A stretch of 32,413 bases of DNA from Trichosphaerium sp. ATCC 40318 (taxonomy: Eukaryota; Discosea; Flabellinia; Trichosidae), in assembly GCA_038496445.1 (NCBI GenBank), contig JALMLS010000135.1, forward strand, positions 1 to 32,413, read 5' to 3'. Both the position numbers and the translations under genes were made by a program. This document shows positions 1 through 9,655 of the stretch, piece by piece. Under the pieces are notes generated by a model. That model worked only from the letters and a program-made list of their open reading frames with translations, did no database searches and was not told the origin of the DNA. Positions within the stretch are counted from its first letter, which is position 1, and each line of letters opens with the position of its first letter.

Positions 1-240
1 GCATAACATAGCGAAATATTTTCCTGTATGATTAATCAGCTTAAATCTAATACGTACGCGTCAATAAACGCCAAGAGTATGACATTACCTTGGGTGGAGG
101 ATTCCATATAATCTTACAACATTTTTTTGTAGCACCCATTCTTTCACTACGCGGTATGAAAAGCGCGTAAACTCGAACAACCTCTACTGTAATCTACAAA
201 AAAACAGACAAACTGTTGTTGACCGACATGAACGCGCCGT

Positions 241-246
241 CACGTG
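241..246. promoter_or_regulatory. CACGTG palindrome upstream of Kir gene
   Basis: TCACGTGA occurs about 93 bases before the ATG of the potassium channel gene. It is one of about 30 CACGTG copies in the window and one of those in a promoter-like position. The 1-338 interval holds no other feature I can support. That it is a binding site (E-box/G-box type, bHLH or bZIP class) is inference. Confidence 0.35.
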
Positions 247-338
247 AATAACAAATTGGTTAATATTAGTTCCTCGGTTACCTCAGCTGTGATATTACCG
301 TCTGTTTGGAGGGTTTTGTAGACTTTCCTTTTTTTTCA

Positions 339-2378
339 ATGCAAAACCACACAGTATTGAATACCATTGGCAGCGTAAGCGATATGGATGAATTAGCTCT
401 TACGAGACGGCCTCACAAGCGCTTGGTTACGCGTTCAGGTCAATTGCATTATAAACACACAGGAATACGAACATTCGAGCTCTTGAAGTACGATAGCGTT
501 TATAAACGTAGTATCTAACGGTGATAAAGTGCAACAGCATGGTATACTCTTTTAGACCTATGGTGGCCATATTTGATTGGTGTTGTCACTATGCTGTATG
601 TATTGAGCTTATTCAATTACATATCTTATTTTTTGATAGCTATTTCACAATAGCGTTACTGTTCGCTGCGGTTTACTCCATTGATAAAGAGGGTATAGGC
701 ATTGCGTGCGTAGAAAAACCAATTTTACATTTTCAACTCATCACGCTCTACAGCCAAGAAAAGCAAAATTTCGGAAGCACAACGTTTGGAGAAGCTTTTT
801 CTTCTCTTTTCAAACAATAAGTACAATCGGTAAGCCCATATTTCGCATGTCGATGTTTGAACCCGAAAATGTCAAAAAAGAATATCGTGTAGGCCTTCTT
901 TAAACCTAAATTGTATCAGGATACGGAGGATTATATCCAAAGAGCCTATTTGTGAACATTGTAGCTACTATAGAGGCATACGTAGGTCTATTATCGTTTG
1001 GCATGCTTGTCGCTCTTGTTTTTGAAAAAATGTCTCGTGCCAAGTACGTTTAGCTCGATAACTGTCCTTGATGGTATAACCATCATAAAATTCCTTATTT
1101 ATGCTATCTGGAAACCCATTGGTGCTTTTTGTAGAGTGTTGTTTATTGAAAAACTTAAAAGTTGATCAACTTTTTTGTTTTTTTTGTTTTAACTGTTGCT
1201 TATATGTCTTTTAGTCGCTTACGTCATACTATTAAATGGAGTAACATCGCTTGTATAAACAACAATCAAAAATACTGGGAAGGTACGTAGTGTCAATGTC
1301 AAACTTGTTTACTTTGATAAACTATATCACTTTTTTTTTTTCTCTTTTATAAAAGATGAAAGGTGTCGAGTCGGAAGCCGATGGTGACTATAAAACAGAA
1401 GGCCAATCATGTTTGACATTTAGATTTGTAAATATGCGAAAGAGGTACATTAGGATGCTTGTTTGGTTATACTTAATGTGTAAACTAGACAAATTTGTGA
1501 AACTGATTTTAACCTCCTACTCATGCGTAAAGGTACTTGAAAGCGTCTTTTCTTGTATAAACTTTATAGCTTGTTTTCTCACAATTGAACATTATGTCAC
1601 GTGATTGTTCTTTGTTATGGCTTCATCAACTTACAAACTTTATCCTAGCAACTTCAGGAGGCTTTGGAAAGCGATATGAACTCATTGAACTACGTACGTT
1701 AAGATAGAACTTGTAACTATTTGGCTAAATGTTGCTAGCATATGAACTAAATATTCAAAACCACAGAGTTCGGTTGACAGATATGGCTATACCACTATTA
1801 GTACGCTTTCCTATACTTCGATACCTAATGAATGCGCTTTAAACAATGGACAGTGATCGCAAAAGTTGCTTGTGATAGAAACTTTTTTCTTTTTTCGCAT
1901 TTTTCTTGTGCTTTCTTTTTCCTTTCTAATATTTTATTTTCCAAAGCCACTACCGTGGCAAGTTGTCCATGTTATTGATGAGAAAAGTCCTTTGTTTAAT
2001 AAAACAATGGACGCTTTAGAAGCTGAGGAAACTGAAATTATTGGTGTGTTTGATGGTATTGATGAACTAAGTTCTAATAACTTTCAATCTCGTTGGAGCT
2101 ATTTGCCAAGTGAGATAAGACTTGGGCATGATTTTGAGCCAATGACCAGACGTGATGATAAGGGTACACTTGTGATTGAAGTTGATAAAGTATCAAGTAC
2201 GTTTTTCGTTTGTTTAGGCGCCCCTTAAATTATAATGCCTCGCCACTAAACAAAAACTGTGAGCACTCTTGTGGTCTAAGAAATGCAGCTCTCAGTTTTC
2301 TTCTTTTTTGCCGAATAGAGGCGTTAATATATTTTTCTTTAAGGACACTCACGTGTAGTTCATGGCGTTAATTCTTAA
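339..2378 (+). CDS. Inward-rectifier (Kir-type) potassium channel, 12 exons
   Basis: Exons 339-507, 538-595, 640-709, 754-829, 920-1043, 1215-1282, 1363-1444, 1489-1532, 1658-1693, 1769-1800, 1947-2196, 2344-2378 join to 348 codons with consistent phases and no internal stop. The product has a cytosolic N-terminus, TM1 (about residues 66-88), a pore helix and selectivity filter TIGYG (residues 123-127), TM2 (about 137-160) and a Kir-type cytoplasmic immunoglobulin-like domain. Recognisable Kir signatures are SFFFSFQTISTIGYG, RHTIKWS after TM2, LTFRFVNMRK, and HVIDEKSPLF followed by GIDELSS. Length of 347 aa fits the family. It should form a tetrameric plasma-membrane K+ channel. Start: the first ATG in the open frame, preceded by a T-run. 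The intron between exons 4 and 5 splits the first glycine codon of the filter. Intron donors are mostly GTACGT/GTATGT. Function as a channel is family knowledge; gating (for example by PIP2) is not readable here. Confidence 0.92.
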
Positions 2379-2595
2379 TCAGATTTATATAAATAACCAC
2401 TGGATATAGTATGTACAAAGAAAAAAACCAAAGAAAAATTATCAGAATTTTTTATTAAATAAAGTTTATCAAAGAGACTTCACCTGAAAGCTCAATTTTG
2501 TGAGAAGTTCTATAACCAGGTATAAGTAAAAAAGCTTTAAAGGGTATAAAGTAACATAGTAGGTGCTGTACCTGTTCTAGATGTCATCTCCTTGG

Positions 2596-4241
2596 CTAGT
2601 TTGTGTGCTCTTGTTTCAATGAATTATTTTGTTTTTGCAATGCATTAAAACGCCTTTCAAGTTCATCAAGTCTTTGTTCAATACCTGATTTTCCTTTTGC
2701 AGCAGATTTTATATCATCAAATACTTGTTTTGTTGATAGATTTGATAGATCTTCCTTTGATACCTTCAATTATTAAATCAAAGTCAGTCATGTGATTTTG
2801 GGAATTTATTTTTGGGCTTCACGCACCTCCTGAAGGTTAAAGGTATCTTGTTTAGGCCTAAAAGCATTGAAGTAAGAAAAAGCTTTATATTACTTAATAC
2901 TACGCACTGTTCAGTCAAAACTGGAGTTACATCAAACATCATACTCTGTGGCCTGGAATGAAACATTAACGAAAGTCTTTTTGGATTATTTTTTTATCCA
3001 CCTGTGGTTACCAATGCCAAGTTTTGGTTTTGGTGGTCTCTCATGAAAGGATGCACGTCTAGGTCTAAATTGTTTTTGTGGAGCCTTTCCGTTTGACTTC
3101 TTGACAAGCGGCCTAAGCACTAGTTAGTTGACTAAACCGTTTCTTTTATTTGATATTTTGGACGTGCCTAATGTCTGCGTTTGGCACTGTTTCAGTGTAT
3201 CGTGTCCTGGCCGCTTTCGATCTCGCTCTAACAGCGCCATTTTTGTCAGAGAGAGTAACAGCAATCACTGTAAATATTGAGTCAATACAGTAACTTAAAT
3301 GAAGGTGTGACACGTGCCAAATTCAATTGATTTTTTATTTTGTTTAATCACTATAAACAATGTTAGTCCTCTATTAAAGGCGGTATGTGTGAGTACCCTC
3401 GTCAGATGATTTTTTCATAGCGGCCATTAGGTACTCGATATTTTTGGATCGAACTGCAGGAGACCCACTTCGCATGGATACTTTCAAGTTTGGTAAAATT
3501 GCTTCGATTGTCGAACGTGCTACTATCTCCTGTAAAGCGCCATGCGCCGAATCGCTTACTAATCGCACTACAGTCATTTATTAGCATTACTTCCTTTCTC
3601 CTTATACTTCTTACCTGCATTTCCGAGCTGTTTTGATAACGGAGGAAAAAAGAATTCAATACAAAGCGAGTTATACTCAGGTTCTTCAACCTACACAGAA
3701 ATAAAAAAGTTGGTATGTTTTTTATGCATTTTGGTGAATACGTAAAAAGTTTTTCTGTATTTGTTTCTAAGCTTATCGACTAATACTAACAACCTACCAA
3801 CTGCTTGACAAGTTTCGTAGCGGCTAAAGGGAAAAAAACAGTTATTAATGCAGAGTGAAGAAACTCCTTTCAAAAAAAAAAAAAAAACACGTGATAACTC
3901 ATTTGTACGTACAAACAACGACCTTTCCTCGTATATCCGAACAACACTATCAAAAAATTAGTGTAACACACAATTTTATACTAACTCACCTTTGCGATAG
4001 CAGGAGCTAACTCTGCGAGGTCCATTTTGCGTAATTTAACACCTAAGACATTAAGAAAACGTAAATTAATTAAACTTGATGAAAACAGCGAACCTGTTAG
4101 TTTCTTTAGCCCCACAAGTCTTTTCTCCCAGTCTACATGCTCTAGCTCTTCTTTTATTGTTTTGAGTTGCGCACGTGTCGCTACACTACTCCTTCTTCTA
4201 GAAGTACGCAAGCCTGTTTTCGCTGGAGGTCTTGACGTCAT
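2596..4241 (-). CDS. TOG/CLASP-N-like HEAT-repeat protein with C-terminal coiled coil
   Basis: Exons (reading right to left) 4241-4094, 4042-3990, 3946-3913, 3823-3798, 3690-3615, 3567-3397, 3267-3164, 3099-3002, 2952-2908, 2857-2827, 2763-2596 give 318 codons in frame. The start is ATG at 4241. The N-terminus is short and basic (RTSRRRSS), then comes a helical array resembling one CLASP N-terminal TOG domain: a WEKRLVGLKKL opening helix, CSDIRGKVV, SPAVRSKNIEYL, and LSDKNGAVRARS as the final HEAT repeat. A basic Pro/Arg-rich linker (about residues 205-245) follows, then a coiled coil near the end (EQRLDELERRFNALQ). TOG domains bind tubulin, so a microtubule-associated role is likely. The join between the exons at 3164 and 3099 uses a weak GTCC donor and is the least secure splice. 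It is short compared with animal CLASP, with only one TOG unit; it could instead be another HEAT-type regulator. Confidence 0.75.
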
Positions 4242-4811
4242 TTGGGTTATTTAGATTGGTTCACTTGAAACATACTTAATAAACGCAAAATCATGACATC
4301 ATGAGCAGCATGCTTTTTAGTGTGTAACTACTAATAAGCAACTTTATTTATTCCTTTAGTGTAGATACAAAGCAGGTTCATATGGTTTACAGTTTTAATG
4401 TACATTACTTCTTGCACAATCGAGTTCACAATAGTTACTCCAAGTTCCCTGGGTGGTTATGTTTATCGCGTATTGTGCCAAGAATGAAATAAGCTCACAG
4501 TTTAAAACTTAAGAAGTGTTGTAACAAAAAAAACAATTGAAACATGTTTGTGACTTGTCCCTAAGGTTTCTAGCAAAGCAGATAATGTTGTGTGACGTGC
4601 AAGTTATGCCAAACTCCTGCAATGAGCAGTGACGTTACCCTTTTTTTTGTTCGTACATGTTTCAATTTCGTAAACTCGAAAGAAGTTTCTGTGTTACTAA
4701 AATTTACAAAATCACGTGATGTTTTTGCAGCTCCAAAAAGTGAATTTATTTGTGTCTTTTTTTAAAGGAACCTTCACACTAAGGCTGTCTTTTTGATGTA
4801 TCCTGAAGATC
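4242..4811. other. Intergenic spacer with ATCACGTGAT at 4711-4720
   Basis: No coding signal is supported in this 570-base gap between two minus-strand genes. It contains one full ATCACGTGAT palindrome and AT-rich sequence. It would include the promoter of the TOG-like gene and the 3' flank of the membrane protein gene. Confidence 0.5.
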
Positions 4812-5225
4812 TCATCGCTGTTTTTTCTTGGAGGCAGGATCGCGCAAAGTAAACAATGCGTACACATAAGCAATGGCAAGTAAAAGATCAGTTACACCAA
4901 CGTAAAATGCAGTCTCTGTAACAATGCCGTTATCATAAGCTGTTTTTAAGCATAAGAAAGCGAGAGTTTTCCCTACAATGCCAGCAATGATAGCTGCACG
5001 CTGGTTGTCGTATAATCCAGCGAGTAAGTAGCCGATAGCGTATCCCAGAACCAATTTATAGACGAAATCTGCTAGATAGGCACAAACAGGGTCCTCTACG
5101 CATTGCTTGGCATATTTTGGCTTCATAAGAAGGTTTGCAGCGTACTCTGGGTCAAAAATACCAGGAAGGCATGCAGAGAATGCGTGGAATGCGCCAATGA
5201 GTAGAATTATAGAGCCAATGTTCAT
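4812..5225 (-). CDS. Four-helix integral membrane protein, unknown function
   Basis: This is an uninterrupted reading frame of 137 aa starting at ATG (5225). An upstream TTG at 5240 also opens the frame but I prefer the ATG. Hydrophobic stretches fall at about residues 3-20 (MNIGSIILLIGAF), 52-72 (KLVLGYAIGYLLAGLY), 75-92 (AAIIAGIVGKTLAFL) and 105-125 (VTDLLLAIAYVYALF), with a basic C-terminus (SKKKQR). A hydrophilic loop with two cysteines (AKQCVEDPVC) lies between the first and second segments. Codon choice looks coding and there is no intron, unlike most neighbours. I do not recognise the family; the topology resembles small ER or plasma-membrane proteins of the DoxX/TMEM kind, but no diagnostic motif is visible. 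Confidence 0.7.
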   Translation of the reverse strand: MNIGSIILLIGAFHAFSACLPGIFDPEYAANLLMKPKYAKQCVEDPVCAYLADFVYKLVLGYAIGYLLAGLYDNQRAAIIAGIVGKTLAFLCLKTAYDNGIVTETAFYVGVTDLLLAIAYVYALFTLRDPASKKKQR

Positions 5226-5626
5226 CGTGGCTTGAAACAAAATAATTAAAGAATCAAAAGTTTGTGAGACTCAGTTTTTGCTTGTCAAAATCTAACAATT
5301 TGGTGAGTTTGGAGCATATCCAGTTTGTGTTTTTAGTAGACTTTGAGCTCGCACTCTACCACCATTTTCAGTATGCTATGCTGTTGTCATCAACGGTTAC
5401 AAGTAAATACGTTGAACATTTATAACATATGGGACAATGTCACCTGGCATCTTATGGTCAAAGCAACCCAATAATGTGTTATCGCATATATTGCTCTAAA
5501 CAACAACTCATGTCTAGACCAGACAATACCGTCATGTGAATCTTATCCAGTAATAGACTGTTGGCTTAACTGTACAACCATCTAAACTTGGACTTGTAGA
5601 AAGTGATTCAGAGGGTATTCTTTAAT

Positions 5627-5739
5627 GGGTTTATAATGCTGCAGGAGTTGGTTCTTTTATACTTGTAGTAATTATTGTTGCTATCATCATTTTCGTATAC
5701 TGCTGTGGTGGAAAAGATGATAACACTACTTCACAATAA
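5627..5739 (+). CDS. Possible last exon of a small single-pass membrane protein (partial)
   Basis: After a possible 3' splice site (ATGCTGCAG) near 5642, a frame encodes GVGSFILVVIIVAIIIF then VYCCGGKDDNTTSQ and a stop: a single strong TM helix, a juxtamembrane CC pair suited to palmitoylation, and a short acidic tail. The 30 bases before it (GTATTC to CTGCAG) could be a micro-intron. Upstream (about 5490-5580) a frame rich in Cys and N-glycosylation sites (NNNS, NCT) looks extracellular, but I could not join it in phase. The type I topology is inference; the gene may be incomplete or decayed. Confidence 0.35.
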
Positions 5740-5894
5740 AATGATGTAAGTTCTATCAAACAACATAGTACTTCCCTTGGTGAAATCAAATGAAATGTGT
5801 TTCGGTTATCCGTTTTAATACTTCAATATTCAGCGTACAGCACTACTAGTAATGTGACGAGATGTTGTAACGCTTGGGAGTTAAATCTGTTTGT

Positions 5895-5984
5895 GAACTT
5901 GTTACAAGACTCTACAACAAGCGTTTAAGAAAGAGGAGCGAGAACTTCGAGATAGGATTCACGAATTCTTTACAAATCACAGAA
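5895..5984 (+). CDS. Possible isolated exon encoding a charged helix
   Basis: A short open stretch reads TLQQAFKKEERELRDRIHEF then FTNHR before a GTATGT donor-like site. It is strongly helical and charged, like a coiled coil or LYR-type segment. I found no ATG-bearing exon before it or continuation after it, so it stays a fragment. It may be chance. Confidence 0.2.
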
Positions 5985-6201
5985 GTATGTTATGACAAAT
6001 CTGACTGGACTTGTGGTATTTTATTATATTTGCCGCTTTGATGTAGTAAACTAGTAGTGGTACGTGGTTGCGAAAAAATTGAGTGCTTATAATATTGCGT
6101 GTTCAAGGTAGACTTTTGCAATGTACTGATGTGCAAGAAAAACTTTCACACGTGTAATAGTTAATTTTAACTTTTTATAGAAGTACACAATTACTGTTTG
6201 G

Positions 6202-6840
6202 TTATAAGGATGCCGCCCATATCACTGAGTCTAAGCAGACGTAAAAATCGAATGAAGGAATCTCCACGTTAAAATGTTGCCCGCTATGAGTCCAAATCCA
6301 TTCAACATTAAATGGTGTAGATAACACATCTCGTACTTCATCCCTAACGGCCCACCATTTTTCTAACTCGGTGTATCTTATTTTATATCTCCACTGACGC
6401 CCTTTTTTTCGTGAATCAAGCATGTGCACCCATCTAAGTAAATTGAATAAGAAGAATGAACAAAAACAGACGGTCAACAATAAAAAATGAACTTCTCTTC
6501 CTACCTGGCCAGTGACCTATACGTGCTATATTCGCATGTGGGTTTTTTGAACTTCCTAGACGTGAACAGAGACATTCCAAGCATGAATTGTTCATGATTT
6601 CTACATAAATGAGCACGTGCAAAAGCAGTATTTACAAAAAAGTGAAATTGTATGGTTGTTTGCCAGGGTTGCCCTGCTCTACCAGGGCACAACCCTGAAC
6701 AAAAATGCTGAGGCTGCAGAAAGCAAACTTGGCGTACGTTACTAGAAAAACATTTGATTCTTGTGTCGGTTTTACGCCAATTCAAAGGTGTGTAGTCAGG
6801 CAAAGAGCGAAAAGAATAGGCCCTTGTATTAGTACCAAAA
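6202..6840 (-). CDS. Possible two-exon gene, unknown product
   Basis: Two long open stretches on the minus strand (about 6840-6515 and 6468-6202) are separated by a GTAGGA...TTACTTAG intron whose phases match (Arg codon split). The downstream exon reads WVHMLDSRKKGRQWRYKIRY then TELEKWWAVRDEVRDVL and ends with a stop at 6202; it is rich in Trp and charged residues as real proteins are. The upstream part contains a near-perfect inverted repeat and may include a further intron (GTACGC at about 6738). No start ATG was identified and I recognise no domain. Confidence 0.4.
6664..6697. repeat. Hairpin-forming inverted repeat
   Basis: CAGGGTTGCCCTG (6664-6676) is followed by a 6-base loop and CAGGGCACAACCCTG (6683-6697). 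The arms pair over 13 bp with a two-base bulge. It is GC-rich in an AT-rich context. Confidence 0.6.
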
Positions 6841-9167
6841 TACCTGTTTAAAGAAGGTTCATAACGTAGTGTGAATAACTCTATGGGATACTACAAATAT
6901 TTAGTGAACACGTGCGTAAAGTATTACAGAATATATCTAGTTTATTCAGCAGGCTACACCACACAAATGCGGCGTAAAATCCTAAAACAAGCGCAAGGAA
7001 AATGTGCTCAGTTTTTTTCACCTCTCGCAAAAGACAGAAAAGTGCGGATTTTTAAATGAACGTACAGCGCGCTTGGGTGGTTGCTCCGGTGTCTTTTTTT
7101 TTCTAGTTATTGTAGATGTCGAATGCTTCATGTAACAGCTTAGGCTAGGTACATTTAACCTACTTGTAGATATAATTGTAACCAATTTTTTGGTATGGCT
7201 GTTGATGTGCATCGCAGCTAGTGTTTTGTTTTTTGAATGTAATTTTTAGTTCACTGTTCTATTAAAATAGAAATGTTCAACGTGATTCAGTTCAACGGGT
7301 TGAAACCGTAATACAGTCGAAGTATGAATACCTAAATTAATGTTACGGTATTTTCTGGTATTACAAGAAGTACTGGACAAAAAAAAAATCCACACAAATG
7401 AGAAGTGACGGTTTTTTGTCGTTAGCTGCACCTACTTTCTCCAATTTATAATTTCGTTCGTACCTAGACTTACAGAGGCAATAAATACTTGTACACGGAG
7501 TAACTAATTCTCCCTATCACCATACAAGCCATAGTGATATGTGATTGTAAAATCGGCTAAAAAAATATCCGTCGGAGATATATAGACGATCGTCAGTTGC
7601 TATTGTTAGGTGTACTACGACAATGCTAAGCATACAAGATTTTTCCATACGTGTACTTTATATTTGGTATAGCCTTAGCGTAATCTGTTAAATCTAAACC
7701 CTCCAATAAGTTTCTAAAGTTAAACCCTAAGGTTTGTGATGTTTGTGATTGTGTGTTTCGGAAAGTTTCTTTTTGGAGCGGTTAAACCTGATTTTCAAAC
7801 GCCATTTTTATAATTTTAATAAAAAAGGGGTTCTACTACATCCCTTTCGAAAAGAAATTATAATTTTCAGCGTAGTTGGTGTTGTTTAAAACTCTAGAAA
7901 AAAACCAAAAATATTGAGAAGTAAAACTAACTAGTATTCCTGTTGATGTATATCAACACATAGCGGTACAATAAAGTAATCCGGTTTCATTCACCCATTC
8001 AATAATTTATCAATAGACAGTGACGAGCAAACGCGTGAGTACACCTACAATATACTTGTAAAAAAAGCAGAAGTCTTTGTGGTCACAAATATTTTTTACT
8101 AAAGGTCCGATACATTTTTCCGTTATTCGTGTTTTCGTATATTCTGAATTTGACGTACTATGACGTATTGCAGCAGAGCCAATGTTTTGATGGGAGTGGT
8201 CTGTTTATCTATCAAAGTTGTAAGAAAGTTCACTGACACGTGTTTGATATTTTTTTCAGTTTCATGAAAAAATATCATAGAGCAAACTATTTATGTTGCG
8301 CTTTCTGTGGGGCGTGTTGTTAGGATTTAAACCAAACTCGATAGCCTACAATAAAATATAAGACATTCATCTGATGGCTAATAATGCGTCCACACTAAAA
8401 AGATCGAAAAAAGAGGTTGTTTAGCTTTATAAACGAATTAACATGACGGTTCACCTAAAAAGTAAGGATCCGTTGTTCTGATCCTGAAAACGGTAAAACC
8501 TAGTTTACCCGGTAAGGGTAAACCAATTGATCCGAATAGTTTGAAAACCATTTTCGAACTTTAGACGTTCGTTCAACTAAAAATACAAAAGGCAAGAAGG
8601 TTGTGACATAAGAACACAATTGTAGTTAAAAAACTAGTACCAATAAATGAGCTTTCGACTTTAAAACAAACTCAGCATCAGCTACAATAGCCTTAAGTAA
8701 AAAGACTTTTTGGTTAACAGTTTTTTAGACATACCTTGTAATAGGTGTAGCTGCCTGACAAAGAATAAGATGAACGGTCAGAACGGAAGTAAACAAATCC
8801 AAGTTCCGTTATCATTAGATGTCAAGGAAACTAAAAATTGACTGACGATACACTTGTTAAAAGGATAAATAACAAGGCAGTAAGAATCCATCCACTAAAA
8901 CAAGAAATTATTGTACTAGCGACTGTTGACAAAAATAAAGTTGGTGTCTTGTGCGTTGCGTTAAAGATACTTCGATGGGTGCTCCTACCTATTTGCAAAA
9001 CTAGAACAAAATTAGGCTAGAATTGAATACCAATAGAATAAAAACACGTGTCACGCGTCGTAAAGATAAAATTAGAGCTTTAAAAAAATCGTTACAGTTT
9101 TTAATTAACACATAAGTTTAATAGGTTTAGTAGACAACGTTCGTACCCCTACTGTAAAGCGTTATTG
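6841..9167. other. Gene-poor region with decayed coding-like scraps
   Basis: No convincing gene is seen. Short open stretches (for example 8462-8560, GSVVLILKTVKPSLPGKGK; and 8838-9020, HPLKQEIIVLATVDKNKVG) have protein-like composition but lack a start, clean splices or recognisable domains. Several dyad symmetries cluster at 8461-8560. CACGTG occurs near 6909, 8237 and 9044. Confidence 0.4.
8503..8523. repeat. 8-bp inverted repeat GTTTACCC/GGGTAAAC
   Basis: The arms at 8503-8510 and 8516-8523 are perfect reverse complements around a 5-base spacer (GGTAA). A second imperfect dyad, AGTTTGAAAA/TTTTCGAACT, follows at 8538-8560, and a GGATCC/GATCC repeat precedes it. Confidence 0.6.
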
Positions 9168-9449
9168 TTAAAATCTAAGTTGGCGTTGTAGATAGACTAA
9201 AAAATTAATTAAGAGATGAGTACAGGTAACCATAAATACCTCAATCTTTTTACACATACCGATGGGCTTCAACTCGATATTAGCACGTTGACTTTCATTT
9301 AAAACTGGGACATTTTTATTTGGGCTAAGAACTTTTGTAATGAATACCTTACGCCCACAGAGAACTGCAAAGTAAATGATTGCTGAAAAGAAAAGTTTGT
9401 ACAAGAGCATAAAATTATGAGTTTTCTTAGGGACGTTGGTCAGCACCAT
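9168..9449 (-). CDS. Small single-pass membrane protein, two exons
   Basis: Exon 1 is 9449-9260 with an ATG start. The intron is 9259-9197 (GTATGT...TTTTTTAG) and exon 2 is 9196-9168, giving 73 codons with matching phase. The product is a 72-aa protein with one hydrophobic helix near residues 15-32 (LLYKLFFSAIIYFAVLCG) and a basic, soluble C-terminal part (KVLSPNKNVP, ending RQLRF). ATCACGTGAT (9458-9467) lies only 9 bases upstream of the ATG, one of the best promoter-proximal copies of this palindrome. I do not recognise the family. A small inner-membrane or ER protein is plausible but unproven. Confidence 0.45.
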   Translation of the reverse strand: MVLTNVPKKTHNFMLLYKLFFSAIIYFAVLCGRKVFITKVLSPNKNVPVLNESQRANIELKPIGMCKKIEVFMVTCTHLLINFLVYLQRQLRF

Positions 9450-9457
9450 CCTGTAAA

Positions 9458-9467
9458 ATCACGTGAT
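9458..9467. promoter_or_regulatory. ATCACGTGAT palindrome at promoter
   Basis: A perfect 10-bp palindrome lies just upstream of the minus-strand ATG at 9449. It matches copies at 4711, 26125, 29088 and 31477. Function is inferred from position and over-representation. Confidence 0.4.
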
Positions 9468-9655
9468 AGATTCTGAAAATGTTAACGCTGTGCAAGCTAG
9501 AAATCAGAAAGTAATACTTATAGAGTAAGAACGTATAAGCAAAAAGATACTTGGTATTTCTTTTTGTAAACTTCCACCAAAGAAACAAAATCGAAACCGA
9601 TGATAACCTCAATACGATTTATTTAAATAATTTTCTTATAGTACTGAAGAGTACT

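Noticed and set aside
706-903. Apparent frameshift between two overlapping frames in the Kir pore region (706-903 versus 521-820).
   Set aside because: Introns 596-639, 710-753 and 830-919 with GTATGT, GTAGAA and GTAAGC donors restore one continuous Kir frame, so no frameshift is needed.
7691-7735. CCCTAA-like telomere motif (TAAACCCTCC, TAAACCCTAAGG).
   Set aside because: Only two degenerate units; not a telomeric or interstitial array.
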